Origin: Saccharomyces mikatae IFO 1815
Taxonomy: Eukaryota; Ascomycota; Saccharomycetes; Saccharomycetales; Saccharomycetaceae
Reading direction: 5' to 3'
DNA length: 64,000 nt
NCBI RefSeq assembly: GCF_947241705.1
Contig: NC_079263.1
Span: 124,001-188,000, forward strand
In this document: positions 17,692-27,723 of the stretch, piece after piece
How the letters are laid out: every line of letters begins with the position of its first letter
Position numbering within the stretch: position 1 is the first letter of the stretch
Made by a program: the position numbers and the translations under genes
The notes under the pieces: model-generated
Seen by the model: the letters and a program-made list of their open reading frames with translations, nothing else
What the model was told of the DNA's origin: nothing
Database searches by the model: none

Positions 17692-18500
17692 TTACTTTCT
17701 TCTGAAAGAAGTACCTTCAGATAATTTGGCCTTACCACCGGTTGGAGTACATAAGACGGTAGAGCATGATTCACAAGTAACAGCAGTTTGAGCATGAGAA
17801 AAAACAGTGGTGATGTTCAAACAACCTGGACATTTGACATCCAAGAAGTAAGATCTTGGACCTTGAACCAAAGTCTTTAACTTGTGCTTTCTGGCTTCAG
17901 AAGCAGCAGTTGGGTGCAACAAATCTTGAACTAAAACCTGTAATAAAGAAAATGAAAGCGAAAAACAGTTAAGTGTTTCAAAAAAAAAAATGTTAGTAAT
18001 CTGAAAAATGGGGAGGGTAGAATATACAAGAAAAGTGAAAGGAGTTAGGAAAAATATAAGCATTTTCTGCTGCAAAAATATAATTCTAAATCATTTCGTA
18101 GCGAGGTATCCATTATTAAGAGCCCTGATCTTCAAACCGCTGATGATTCCTGTTCTTATGCGAATGAATATTCAATGTAGCCAATACCATAACCGTATCA
18201 TCATAGTTGATTCCAAACACATTTCAGCCTTAATACAAAGCCTTTTTACCCAATCAGTGGGAACACTTTAATTTTAGTTCTTGAAAAAATACATTATTAG
18301 TTCCATGTGTTATTTGTTGACTTTATAGCTATTTACACCTTCTGCTTAAACATTGGATATCAACTAATATTTTCTTTTCCTCTTTCATTTTAGTTTACTC
18401 GTATCTTTTTTGATGAGGTTATATGTTTATCTAATTCCTGGAGTATCATTCCTTCTACTTCCTTCCAATCGAATATTTTAACGTCTTTTTCACATACCAT
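17692..18500 (-). CDS. RPS27B: 40S ribosomal protein eS27 (spliced)
   Basis: Exon 1 is only the ATG (18498-18500) and exon 2 is 17692-17937. Together they encode 82 residues, identical in length to S. cerevisiae Rps27. The protein is a small zinc-ribbon component of the 40S subunit; zinc ligands C37, C40, C56 and C59 are intact (CPGC, CESC). The intron is long, as is usual for ribosomal protein genes. Tandem Rap1-type sites lie about 420 bp upstream. Synteny with YHR021C picks the B paralogue. The longer open frame into the intron is not the real start. Confidence 0.96.
17938..18497 (-). other. RPS27B intron
   Basis: 560-bp intron with GTATGT at its 5' end (18492-18497 complement), branch point TACTAAC at 17992-17998 and 3' splice site TTACAG ending at 17938. 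It splits the gene immediately after the start codon. An 87-codon plus-strand ORF inside it is probably meaningless. Confidence 0.95.
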
Positions 18501-18917
18501 ATTGATCTAATATATATGCACTAATTATCTGGTGTTCTTTGTAATCTTTTAATAAAATAAGCACTTTGAAGAAATCCTAACGTATAATAATAGTTACAGA
18601 TAATGTTAAGGACTTTCAAGACGCAGCAGACATCAAAGATGTGAGCTAACCTACTAAAGCAAGGGCCGAGAAAGGTGAGCGGATCCAAGGAGAGGATCGC
18701 ACTGTTTCCTACTATCCACCGCGCCTAGAGAGAGTTTCCTCCCAGAAGCGACACAACCTACCTGGAGAATGGGGGGCATTAGTTAGGCAGACTCCCTCGA
18801 AATGGGAGGCAAACAAAACCTACAGTGGTCTGGGTTGAATGTCACTGCGCTTTTCATTTTTCTTTAGGAAAATTTCACTACTGATAATTTTTCCGTTCTT
18901 TTTTTCTAAGACAAAAG

Positions 18918-18944
18918 ATGTACGGGGTTCATATGTGTATGGGT
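18918..18944 (-). promoter_or_regulatory. Tandem Rap1 sites of RPS27B
   Basis: On the minus strand the block reads ACCCATACACAT and then ACCCCGTACAT. Both match the Rap1 consensus (ACACCCRTACAT) closely. Paired Rap1 sites are the hallmark of yeast ribosomal protein promoters. They sit about 420 bp before the RPS27B start codon. Confidence 0.7.
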
Positions 18945-19104
18945 TCATATGTATAATACCGTCCACTTTTAAATTTTCCTGTATTGGGAGAATAAAGATA
19001 TCATTCCTTATATGACACATACATAAAAAGTAAATAGGAATCGACAATCGATACTGATTTGCACGGTTTTTTTGGTCAAGTCATTTTTTTATCTTCCTTC
19101 AAAG

Positions 19105-19165
19105 ATATATATATATATATATATGTATACATTTATATATATATATATGTATACATTTATATACA
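19105..19165. repeat. TA-rich tandem repeat
   Basis: A (TA)n run followed by TGTATACATTTA occurs twice in succession, then the sequence decays. It lies just past the 3' end of the Ras-like gene. Confidence 0.8.
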
Positions 19166-19184
19166 GTCTTGTCGGTTTCCCATG

Positions 19185-20267
19185 TCACATTACACAACAT
19201 GCCGTAAAGCATTTCTTCAATTTCTTCTTCTCAGCATTCGGTGGGCTTTTGATTGACTGTCGAGTAGTGAAGTTTTTTGTCAAAAACTTCTTTACCGGCA
19301 AAGGCTCAATATTTTTTGTTCTGCGACTTTTTGAGCCAACGGAAGAAGTCGTTGTTGAGAAGCTTTCAACCCTTTTACTGACGCTTTGTTCAGCTTCGAT
19401 ATCGTGAGCGTTTCTTTCGCCTGGTAAGATAGATAAATCATCAGCTGGATGATTCTTGCTTATGAAACCTTGCAAAAGTTTTCTGCGGTCGCTTTTAGAT
19501 TTTTCGATTTTTAATAACGCTGCAAACAACAAGTCTTCAATGTTTGCATCAAGCTTGGAGGATATTTCAAAATAATCCAAACAGTGTGGCGAGAAATTCA
19601 GTTCTCGAAGGAATGCTAAAATTTTGTCATAACTGACGCTCCTTTCTGCAGTCAGGTCACATTTCGTACATGCTATGATTATGGGAATATTTATTTGACA
19701 TTCCAAGCTTACCTGATGAATAATACAAATATAGGATTCTAAGCTAGCAAAGGAGCTGGCATTGGTAGAATCAAAACATAATATAACTGCATCAGACTGC
19801 TTGATCTGAATAGTAGTTAATTCCGAATGGTATGAAACCTCCATCCGATTAGTGTCAAAAATTTGAACATCAATGTTCATAGGTCTTCCAGCAATCGGTT
19901 TATTATCACACGTAATAGCATTTGTAAGATATTCTTTCAGCAGGCCACTACGGTTCTGAACAGTTTTGTTAGCCCCTTTCATGACAGACTCGTCGATGTC
20001 ACACTCGAAGATGTTGGGTAACTGTGATTTTATTTCAAGGGTCCGGCAGTATTTTATTAAAGAATCAAATTGAATAGTCTTATGATAGAGATCCGAAACC
20101 CTATAATTATTAGAATCTGTTATTTGAAATGAATTATTTAACCAACTGCGAACCAGAGACGTTTTTCCTGAGTGATCATCCCCAATTACACTAATTTTGG
20201 AAGATTTTAAATCGAAGCATCTTAAGATTAAAGATGGATCTTCTCTGCATAATGAGCGTGCAATCAT
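19185..20267 (-). CDS. Ras-like small GTPase with CaaX box (YHR022C homologue)
   Basis: 360 residues. A G1 P-loop is intact at residues 29-37 (GDDHSGKTS), G4 is a TKCD variant of NKxD, and a G5-like EISSK follows. The G3 region reads FDTNRM instead of WDTAGQ, so the conserved Gly and catalytic Gln are missing. After the G domain comes a long basic, serine-rich tail ending in a polybasic stretch and CCVM, a CaaX box with an adjacent Cys, like prenylated and palmitoylated Ras proteins. Between G1 and G3 there is an insert longer than in canonical Ras. S. cerevisiae YHR022C is, as I recall, annotated shorter (about 256 residues). Function unknown; probably membrane-attached with weak or no GTP hydrolysis. 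Confidence 0.8.
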   Translation of the reverse strand: MIARSLCREDPSLILRCFDLKSSKISVIGDDHSGKTSLVRSWLNNSFQITDSNNYRVSDLYHKTIQFDSLIKYCRTLEIKSQLPNIFECDIDESVMKGANKTVQNRSGLLKEYLTNAITCDNKPIAGRPMNIDVQIFDTNRMEVSYHSELTTIQIKQSDAVILCFDSTNASSFASLESYICIIHQVSLECQINIPIIIACTKCDLTAERSVSYDKILAFLRELNFSPHCLDYFEISSKLDANIEDLLFAALLKIEKSKSDRRKLLQGFISKNHPADDLSILPGERNAHDIEAEQSVSKRVESFSTTTSSVGSKSRRTKNIEPLPVKKFLTKNFTTRQSIKSPPNAEKKKLKKCFTACCVM

Positions 20268-21679
20268 AATGTTAGACCTATATTAATCAACACTAATATA
20301 GTAATTATAATGAAAAAAAATTGAAAAAAAGAAGGTAAGAAAGCAAGGTAATTATCACCAAGTGAAATTTTTAGCATTATTTCTAGAATAAGTTCATATG
20401 CTCTGCATTTCTTTAAATATACTTCTGCAAATAGATTGTCTCAAATTCTCACAAATGCCAATGTAACTAAAGTAATACAAACGGCTCAAAAACCTTTGAC
20501 CAGCTACATGTAAAGTGTCATTAAAAAAAAAAGTATAGGGAACTTTTACGACAATCCTTTGCGAGCGATCTTAATGCGGCAAAGTTATTTTTACAAGTCA
20601 TCCCTATCAAAAGTACTAAAAAAAGAAGAACATATTGTATGCACGGCATAAATGGGCGCTTACTAGTCAAAGTAGCAGCATTTAAACGGAGTCCATTCAT
20701 CTTTTTCTTTACACATCCTCTCAAATATACGCAGGTGCCCATAGAATTACACTCGAACACTCCTTATTGAAGATCGTTCGATCATTACGTCTGAACGATT
20801 TTTCGTCCGCTAGAATCTTAGGTGAACCTTGCTTGGTGTATAACACGACTAGCTCGACTGTCATGACGCAGGTAAAATTGATGAGCTCCGTCTGCATATT
20901 TTTTTTTCTTTTTACAGCAGTAGTACCGCATCTTTCCCTATCGGGCTAAGGAATTTTAAACTTTTAGTGCAAGAAAAAACTCGTAGGAATACACATTTCT
21001 ACATTTCCTTGCCGAATACCATGGTTTCTCAGATCACGCAAAGGAACTTTCCCAGGTTTTAATATATTGTCAAAATAAAATTATTTTTAACATTTATTTG
21101 AAAGGCAATACGTGCCTTCTTCTCCTTTATAATAGACGAAACATATATACTTCTTCAAAATAGGGACCAAAGCTATAACTTGAAAAGAGGGGTATATTAT
21201 CGGACTACCTCGTATAGCAAAAACGGATACGTGTTAAAAGAAAAAGGCCAAAAGGGAGCCGAGACCCAGCTGTTACAGAAGAATTTAAGTTTAGAGTCTA
21301 GTCCTTTTCTTTGTCCGACTTGATGCGCTCAAGACTCTCCTAGATCTTCACATAAATGTGTCAATAGCACATTATTTTTTTCTCATTCGAGGTGGAAAAA
21401 TAAGAGAAATTCAAGTTAGGGTAATATTAACATACCTTTTGTTACCCCCCTTGGAATATTTTAATAATTTTCGAGATTTCATCATTTAGCCCAAAAGGGT
21501 AATTGCGTAAACATTTGTAGTTTCTTGGTGTATTTGTTTAGAATTGTTCATTGTTTATGAGCAACTATTTCACCCATCTTGAATACTCTTTGAAATTATT
21601 TTATATTCATATCCCGATTTTTGTAGAATTAATATCAAGAAAAGCATAAACAAGGAAATAAAGGACAATCATAGCGATA
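20268..21679. other. Long intergenic region before MYO1
   Basis: 1412 bp between divergent YHR022C-like and MYO1 genes, long for yeast. It contains only short ORFs on both strands (for example 20521-20760 and 20767-20949), which lack recognisable features. A Mcm1/Fkh-type module near 21490-21513 is listed separately. No repeat or tRNA is seen. Confidence 0.6.
21490..21513 (+). promoter_or_regulatory. Mcm1 + forkhead composite site upstream of MYO1
   Basis: CCCAAAAGGG (21490-21499) fits the Mcm1 consensus and is followed 7 bp later by GTAAACA (21507-21513), a forkhead site. This arrangement is typical of G2/M (CLB2-cluster) promoters. It lies about 170 bp before the MYO1 ATG, and a cytokinesis myosin is a sensible target. 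Confidence 0.5.
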
Positions 21680-24600
21680 ATGACTGGTGGACAGTCTTGC
21701 AATGGTAATATGATCGTTTGGATACCAGATGAGAGAGAAGTTTTTATAAAAGGGGAGTTGGTGAGTACAGACATCAACAAGAATAAATTTACCGGACACG
21801 AAGAACAGATAGGAATCGTTCGCCCGTTAAATTCATTGGACGCTTCTAATCTAGTGCAGGTGCGAATATCCAATGTATTCCCAGTCAATCCATCAACTTT
21901 TGATAAAGTAGAAAACATGTCTGAGCTAACACATTTGAACGAGCCCTCTGTGCTCTATAACTTGGAGAAGAGATACAATTGCGACCTGATTTACACCTAT
22001 TCTGGCTTATTTTTGGTGGCGATTAACCCTTATCATGATTTGAATTTATATTCCGAGGAGCATATAAAACTGTACCACAGCAGTCATAACAGGTCATTGA
22101 AAAGCGACTTACAGGACAGTTCCCATGAAAAATTACCACCACATATCTTTGCGATTGCTGAAGAAGCTTACGAGAATCTCTTATCAGAAAATAAAAACCA
22201 ATCCATTTTAGTCACAGGTGAATCTGGTGCAGGCAAGACGGAAAACACGAAGAAGATCCTGCAATATCTAGCATCTATAACCTCCTCTTCTCCCTCCAAG
22301 GTAACGTCTGTTAATGATAGTTCTATTGTAGAAAGTTTTGAAATGAAAATTTTACAAAGTAATCCTATCTTAGAATCCTTTGGTAATGCGCAAACAGTAC
22401 GAAACAACAACTCTTCAAGATTTGGTAAATTTATAAAGATCGAATTTAATGAACACGGTATGATTAACGGTGCGCATATTGAATGGTATCTTCTGGAAAA
22501 ATCAAGAATCGTTCATCAGAATGCAAAGGAGAGAAATTATCATATATTTTATCAATTGTTATATGGAGTAGATGATTCTGAGTTAGAGCAACTATTCCTC
22601 AAATCCAGAAACATAAAAGATTACAAAATTTTATCAAACTCCAACCAAGATCTTATACCAGGAATCAATGACGTAGAGAATTTCAAAAAATTGTTATCGG
22701 CATTGAATATTATCGGATTCTCCAAAGAACAAGTAAAATGGATATTTCAGGTTGTGGCTATTATTTTATTAATTGGTAACATTGAGTTTGTCTCCGATAG
22801 AGCAGAACAGGCTTCCTTTAAAAATGATGTTAGCGCAATTTGTAGCAATTTAGGTGTGAACGAGAAAGATTTTCAAACTGCTATTTTAAGACCTAGATCA
22901 AAAGCCGGTAAAGAATGGGTTTCACAGTCCAAAAACTCTCAACAGGCAAAATTCATCTTAAATGCATTATCTAGAAATCTTTATGAACGACTTTTCGGTT
23001 ATATTGTAGATATGATCAATAAGAACTTGGATCACGGCAGTGCATCTCTGAATTATATCGGATTATTGGATATTGCAGGTTTTGAGATTTTCGAGAACAA
23101 TTCGTTTGAACAACTATGCATCAATTATACAAACGAAAAACTACAACAGTTCTTCAATAACCACATGTTTGTTTTAGAACAGAGTGAATATTTGAAGGAA
23201 AATATCCAATGGGATTACATAGATTACGGTAAAGATTTACAACTGACAATCGATTTGATCGAAAGCAAAGGTCCACCGACTGGTGTCCTACCGTTGTTAG
23301 ATGAGGAAGCCGTTTTGCCCAAATCCACCGATGAGTCGTTCTACTCTAAGCTGATCTCTACTTGGGACCAAAATTCTTCTAAATTCAAACGTTCAAAATT
23401 AAGAAATGGATTTATCCTGAAACATTATGCTGGAGATGTTGAGTACACTGTCGAAGGTTGGTTATCGAAAAACAAAGATCCTCTAAATGATAATCTTCTC
23501 TCATTATTATCTACTTCGCAGAATGCTATTATATCAAAACTATTCGAGCTGGAGGGAGAAAAGTTCTCTAGCACTAGTATAGAAGCCAACATCTCCAACC
23601 AAGAAGTTAAAAAGTTAGCTAGAACAAGTAACTTTAAGACAACCTCGTCACGTCATAGAGAACAGCAGATAACATTACTAAATCAATTAGCCTCTACGCA
23701 TCCACATTTTGTTCGTTGTATAATTCCAAATAATGTGAAAAGACCGAAAGAATTTAACAGAAAGTTGATCTTAGATCAATTACGTTGCAATGGTGTTCTA
23801 GAGGGTATCAGACTTGCGAGAGAAGGTTACCCAAATAGAATAGCATTTCAGGAGTTTTTCCAGCGGTATAAGATCTTGTATCCTGAAAATTCGAATTCTA
23901 CATCCTTCAATTCCAGATTAAAATCCACCATCAAACAAAGTTGCGAATTTCTTCTAACGTCTTTGCAACTAGATACTAATGTGTATAAAATTGGTAATAC
24001 AAAACTGTTTTTCAAAGCTGGGGTATTAGCTGATCTTGAAAGGCAAAAAGATGCTAAACTGAACATTATAATGACTGAACTAACTGCTACCATACGAGGA
24101 TGTGCTACAAGGAAAGCAACAACGTCTCATTTACAGAAGTTGAAAAATACAAGAGTTATAGGCAATACTTTTAGATTATACAATCAACTGGTAAAAGATG
24201 ATCCTTGGTTTAGTTTATTCATCAGAATCAAACCGCTCTTAATATCATCCAATGATATGACAAGAACCAAGAAATTTAATGAACAAATTAATAAATTGAA
24301 GAACGATCTTCAGGAAATGGAATCGAAGAAGAAGTTTTTAGAAGAAAAAAATAGAAAAACTATTGATGAATTGAAAGATACCCATGAATTGCTAAATCAG
24401 GAAAAAGAGAATTTAAAAAGAAATGAAAACCTATTAAATAGAATTAAAACTAGTTCAGGAACATTGCAGAAACAATTTAATGATCTTGTTTCAGAAAAGG
24501 ATGAAATTAATAGGCAAAAATTACAAATAATGCAAAAGCTTGAAGAATCTGAGCTAACAATCCACGACCTTCAAGAAACCGTGAAAGAACGGGAAACGAC

Positions 24601-27463
24601 ATTAGAAAAATTACACATAAAGAACGACCAACTAATAAAGCAAATATCAGATTTGAACTGCGATATTTCCAAAGAACAGAGCTCCCAATCATTGATAAAA
24701 GAATCTAAAATGAAGTTAGAAAATGAAATAGAAAGATTGAAAAATATAATCAACTTGAAAGAGGAAGAAATAAAAACGTTCAATAAAAAATTGAGTACCT
24801 CAGAAGAAGATTTAGACATTAAGCTAGTCACTTTGGAAAAAAATTGCAACATTGCAATGTCAAGGCTTCAATCTCTAGTGGCAGAAAATTCAGATTTGCG
24901 TTCAAAGAACGAGAATTGTAAGAAAGAAAAGGAATTACTGAACAATCAACTAAAAAACAAAGACAATCAACTGGAAAAGATGAAAGAAAAGATAGATAAT
25001 CACAAGAAAGAGCTTGCTATTTTTTCTAAGCAAAGGGACGATGCAGTTAATGAGTATGGTAAAATTACTACGGAACTAAAAGAAACAAGAACTCAGCTGA
25101 CTGAATATAAGTCCAATTTCCAAAAGGTTAAAGACGAATATTCTAGCTTCCAAAAGCAAATAAAGGAACAGGAACAAAAGAAAAGAAATGGCCAAATTGA
25201 GCCTCTGAGTGATAATAAAATCAAAGAACTAGAAGCGCGGTTATCACAGGAAATTTCCTTGAACCAATATCTGAACAAAAGAATATCAAATGCCTCTGTA
25301 GAATCAAACACTTCGTCCGCTAAACCTGTGTCGTATTCCGACCAGCCAGTCGATAAAGAAGACGTTATAAAAAGATATTATGATCTTCAATTGGCTTTTA
25401 CTGAGGTAACGAAAAGTCTAGAGAATGAAATTGAAGAGAAGAAGAACTTGATTTCTAGATTAAGATTTACTGAAACGAGACTGGCATCTTCCTCATTTGA
25501 GAATCAGAAAATTAAAGCACAAATAAAGAAATTGAAGAAATTAGTTCTAGATATAGACCCTAGTATTCAATTGAATACTATTCTAGATGAGCAGTCAAAT
25601 AACTCCTCGAGTAAAGAATCTGATATTAATAAATTAATGCTGGAAGTCGAATATTTGAAAAGACAATTAGACATCGAAACAAAAGCTCATTATGATGCGG
25701 AGAATGCTATATCTGCCTTACATAGTAAATTTCGAAAAATTCAAGCAGAAGGTTCCATGTCATCTTCTGAGATTTACAAATTGAAGTTTGAAGCCAGTGA
25801 GGAGAGAGTAAAATCCTTGGAAGACAAACTGAAAACTATGCCTTTGCGTGATCGAACAAATTTACCTGTTGGCGACATAATAAAGAACCGTGATAGCATA
25901 TCAAAATACGAAGAAGAAATCCGCTATTACAAACTTGAAAACTATAAACTTCAGGAGATTTTAAATGAGTCAAACGGAAAAATGAGCCAACTCACTCTTG
26001 ACTTGAGGCAATCAAAATCAAAAGATGCCTTACTTAGTGAACAATTAGAGAGATTGCAGAAAGATCTTGAATCTACGGAACGCCAAAAAGAACTATTATC
26101 CTCAACCATAAAACAACAAAAACAACAATTTGAGAACTGTATGGATGATCTGCAAGGAAATGAATTGCGGCTAAGGGAGCATATTCACGCACTAAAACAA
26201 GCTGAGGAGGATGTAAAGAATATGGCATCTATTATCGAAAAATTGAAAACTCAGAATAAACAAAAAGAAAAGTTAATCTGGGAGCGTGAAATGGAAAGAA
26301 ATGACTCAGACATGCAACTACAGGAAACACTATTAGAATTGAAAAGAGTCCAAGATGTAAAAAAAATTCTAAGTGATGATTTAGCCCATTTAAAAGAGCG
26401 GTTAAGCGCGGTAGATGATCGATCTCAATATACAAATGAGATTAATAGATTAAAGGAAGAATTGAGCTGCTCTTTGAAAGTTGAAACCAATTTAAAGAAA
26501 GATTTTGCAACGCTTAAGTACAAACTGGAAACTTCAAACAACGATTCTGAGGCGCGGATTTCTGACCTGTTGAAACAACTTGACCATTATACAAAAGTAG
26601 TGGAGATGTTGAACAATGAAAAAGATGCAATCTCTCTTGCCGAAAAAGACCTTTATCAAAAATATGAGATCCTCAATGCTAAATGTCAGTCACTAACAGA
26701 AAAGATAGGGTCTTTGACAAAAACCAAGCAGGAGTTGGAATTTGACTTAAATCAAAAGACTGATGCTTTGGAAGTTTCAAGTGCAGCACTCTTAAAATCT
26801 ACCCAAGAGAATAAACAAATTTCTGAAAAAATTAAATACTTAGAGGAAACACTAAAATTACAAATGGAGCAAAATACCAGGAATGGGGAACTGGTTAAAA
26901 AATTGCAAGATAGCTGCGGTGAATTTAGAGGAAAACTCGATCAAGAAAAGCAGAAAAACATTGATTTATATGAAGAAAACCAAACCTTACAAAAGCTTAA
27001 CACCGACTTACAGTCCCACGTAGAAAATTTGCAAGATAGATTATCAGACACAACTGAAAAAAATGCATGGTTATCTAAAATTCATGAATTAGAATGTATG
27101 GTGAGCTTCGAAACAAACCTAAAATATGAAGAGATGAAAAAGAACAAAAGTTTGGAGAGGGCAGTAGAGGAATTACAGACGAAAAACTCTCAACAAACAG
27201 ATGTCATAGAACTATCTAACAAAAACAGAAGCGAATTTGAGGAAAGTGCCTTAAGATATGAGGCTCAAATTTCCGAGTTAGAGAAGTATATCTCTCAGCA
27301 AGAACTCGAAATGAAGAAATCCATTAGAGACAACTCTTCATACCACGATAAAGTGCAAGAAATGGCTCAAGAAATTGAGTTTTGGAAAAGCCGTTATGAA
27401 TCAACCATGATAGGCTCGAAGAACACCGAAAGTAATAACGCACAGAGTAAAGTTTTCAATTAG
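21680..27463 (+). CDS. MYO1: Type II myosin heavy chain
   Basis: 1927 residues; S. cerevisiae Myo1 is 1928. A short SH3-like N-terminus (about 10-60) precedes the motor domain (about 75-780) with P-loop GESGAGKT at residues 180-187, switch I NNNSSRFGKF and switch II DIAGFE. A neck follows with degenerate light-chain binding sites, then about 1,050 residues of heptad-rich coiled coil to near the C-terminus. Myo1 forms the contractile actomyosin ring at the bud neck, with light chains Mlc1 and Mlc2, and is needed for normal cytokinesis and septum formation. Start ATG 21680. Confidence 0.97.
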   Translation: MTGGQSCNGNMIVWIPDEREVFIKGELVSTDINKNKFTGHEEQIGIVRPLNSLDASNLVQVRISNVFPVNPSTFDKVENMSELTHLNEPSVLYNLEKRYNCDLIYTYSGLFLVAINPYHDLNLYSEEHIKLYHSSHNRSLKSDLQDSSHEKLPPHIFAIAEEAYENLLSENKNQSILVTGESGAGKTENTKKILQYLASITSSSPSKVTSVNDSSIVESFEMKILQSNPILESFGNAQTVRNNNSSRFGKFIKIEFNEHGMINGAHIEWYLLEKSRIVHQNAKERNYHIFYQLLYGVDDSELEQLFLKSRNIKDYKILSNSNQDLIPGINDVENFKKLLSALNIIGFSKEQVKWIFQVVAIILLIGNIEFVSDRAEQASFKNDVSAICSNLGVNEKDFQTAILRPRSKAGKEWVSQSKNSQQAKFILNALSRNLYERLFGYIVDMINKNLDHGSASLNYIGLLDIAGFEIFENNSFEQLCINYTNEKLQQFFNNHMFVLEQSEYLKENIQWDYIDYGKDLQLTIDLIESKGPPTGVLPLLDEEAVLPKSTDESFYSKLISTWDQNSSKFKRSKLRNGFILKHYAGDVEYTVEGWLSKNKDPLNDNLLSLLSTSQNAIISKLFELEGEKFSSTSIEANISNQEVKKLARTSNFKTTSSRHREQQITLLNQLASTHPHFVRCIIPNNVKRPKEFNRKLILDQLRCNGVLEGIRLAREGYPNRIAFQEFFQRYKILYPENSNSTSFNSRLKSTIKQSCEFLLTSLQLDTNVYKIGNTKLFFKAGVLADLERQKDAKLNIIMTELTATIRGCATRKATTSHLQKLKNTRVIGNTFRLYNQLVKDDPWFSLFIRIKPLLISSNDMTRTKKFNEQINKLKNDLQEMESKKKFLEEKNRKTIDELKDTHELLNQEKENLKRNENLLNRIKTSSGTLQKQFNDLVSEKDEINRQKLQIMQKLEESELTIHDLQETVKERETTLEKLHIKNDQLIKQISDLNCDISKEQSSQSLIKESKMKLENEIERLKNIINLKEEEIKTFNKKLSTSEEDLDIKLVTLEKNCNIAMSRLQSLVAENSDLRSKNENCKKEKELLNNQLKNKDNQLEKMKEKIDNHKKELAIFSKQRDDAVNEYGKITTELKETRTQLTEYKSNFQKVKDEYSSFQKQIKEQEQKKRNGQIEPLSDNKIKELEARLSQEISLNQYLNKRISNASVESNTSSAKPVSYSDQPVDKEDVIKRYYDLQLAFTEVTKSLENEIEEKKNLISRLRFTETRLASSSFENQKIKAQIKKLKKLVLDIDPSIQLNTILDEQSNNSSSKESDINKLMLEVEYLKRQLDIETKAHYDAENAISALHSKFRKIQAEGSMSSSEIYKLKFEASEERVKSLEDKLKTMPLRDRTNLPVGDIIKNRDSISKYEEEIRYYKLENYKLQEILNESNGKMSQLTLDLRQSKSKDALLSEQLERLQKDLESTERQKELLSSTIKQQKQQFENCMDDLQGNELRLREHIHALKQAEEDVKNMASIIEKLKTQNKQKEKLIWEREMERNDSDMQLQETLLELKRVQDVKKILSDDLAHLKERLSAVDDRSQYTNEINRLKEELSCSLKVETNLKKDFATLKYKLETSNNDSEARISDLLKQLDHYTKVVEMLNNEKDAISLAEKDLYQKYEILNAKCQSLTEKIGSLTKTKQELEFDLNQKTDALEVSSAALLKSTQENKQISEKIKYLEETLKLQMEQNTRNGELVKKLQDSCGEFRGKLDQEKQKNIDLYEENQTLQKLNTDLQSHVENLQDRLSDTTEKNAWLSKIHELECMVSFETNLKYEEMKKNKSLERAVEELQTKNSQQTDVIELSNKNRSEFEESALRYEAQISELEKYISQQELEMKKSIRDNSSYHDKVQEMAQEIEFWKSRYESTMIGSKNTESNNAQSKVFN

Positions 27464-27723
27464 AATTCTTTCTCAAAAAAAAAAGAGGAAGTTCTCTCTT
27501 AAAATATAATGTTGGATGTTCGTATATACAGAATGAGAATATGCATTATTAGCGGAGAAAGACAACATAAGTACTATATAATTACCGGTATGGATTTTCA
27601 CACATACCCTTCTATAGTAGTTCCAAAGACAATACGTAAGGTAAAATAAAACCGAGTGGATAAATAAGCCTTCTCTATATCTTAGAATCTCCAAAATGAA
27701 GGAGGAAATAGCTTAGAAGTTGT

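Larger units (their letters stand above)
18501..19184. other. RPS27B upstream region
   Basis: 684 bp between RPS27B and the 3' end of the Ras-like gene. From RPS27B outward it holds an A+T-rich leader, a G+C-richer block at about 18611-18825, Rap1-like sites, and a TA-rich tandem repeat near 19105-19165. The G+C-rich block is unusual for yeast intergenic DNA and I cannot assign it. Confidence 0.5.

Noticed and set aside
18008-18271. 87-codon plus-strand ORF in the RPS27B intron
   Set aside because: Lies wholly in a well-defined intron; composition is intron-like and no homologue is recognised.
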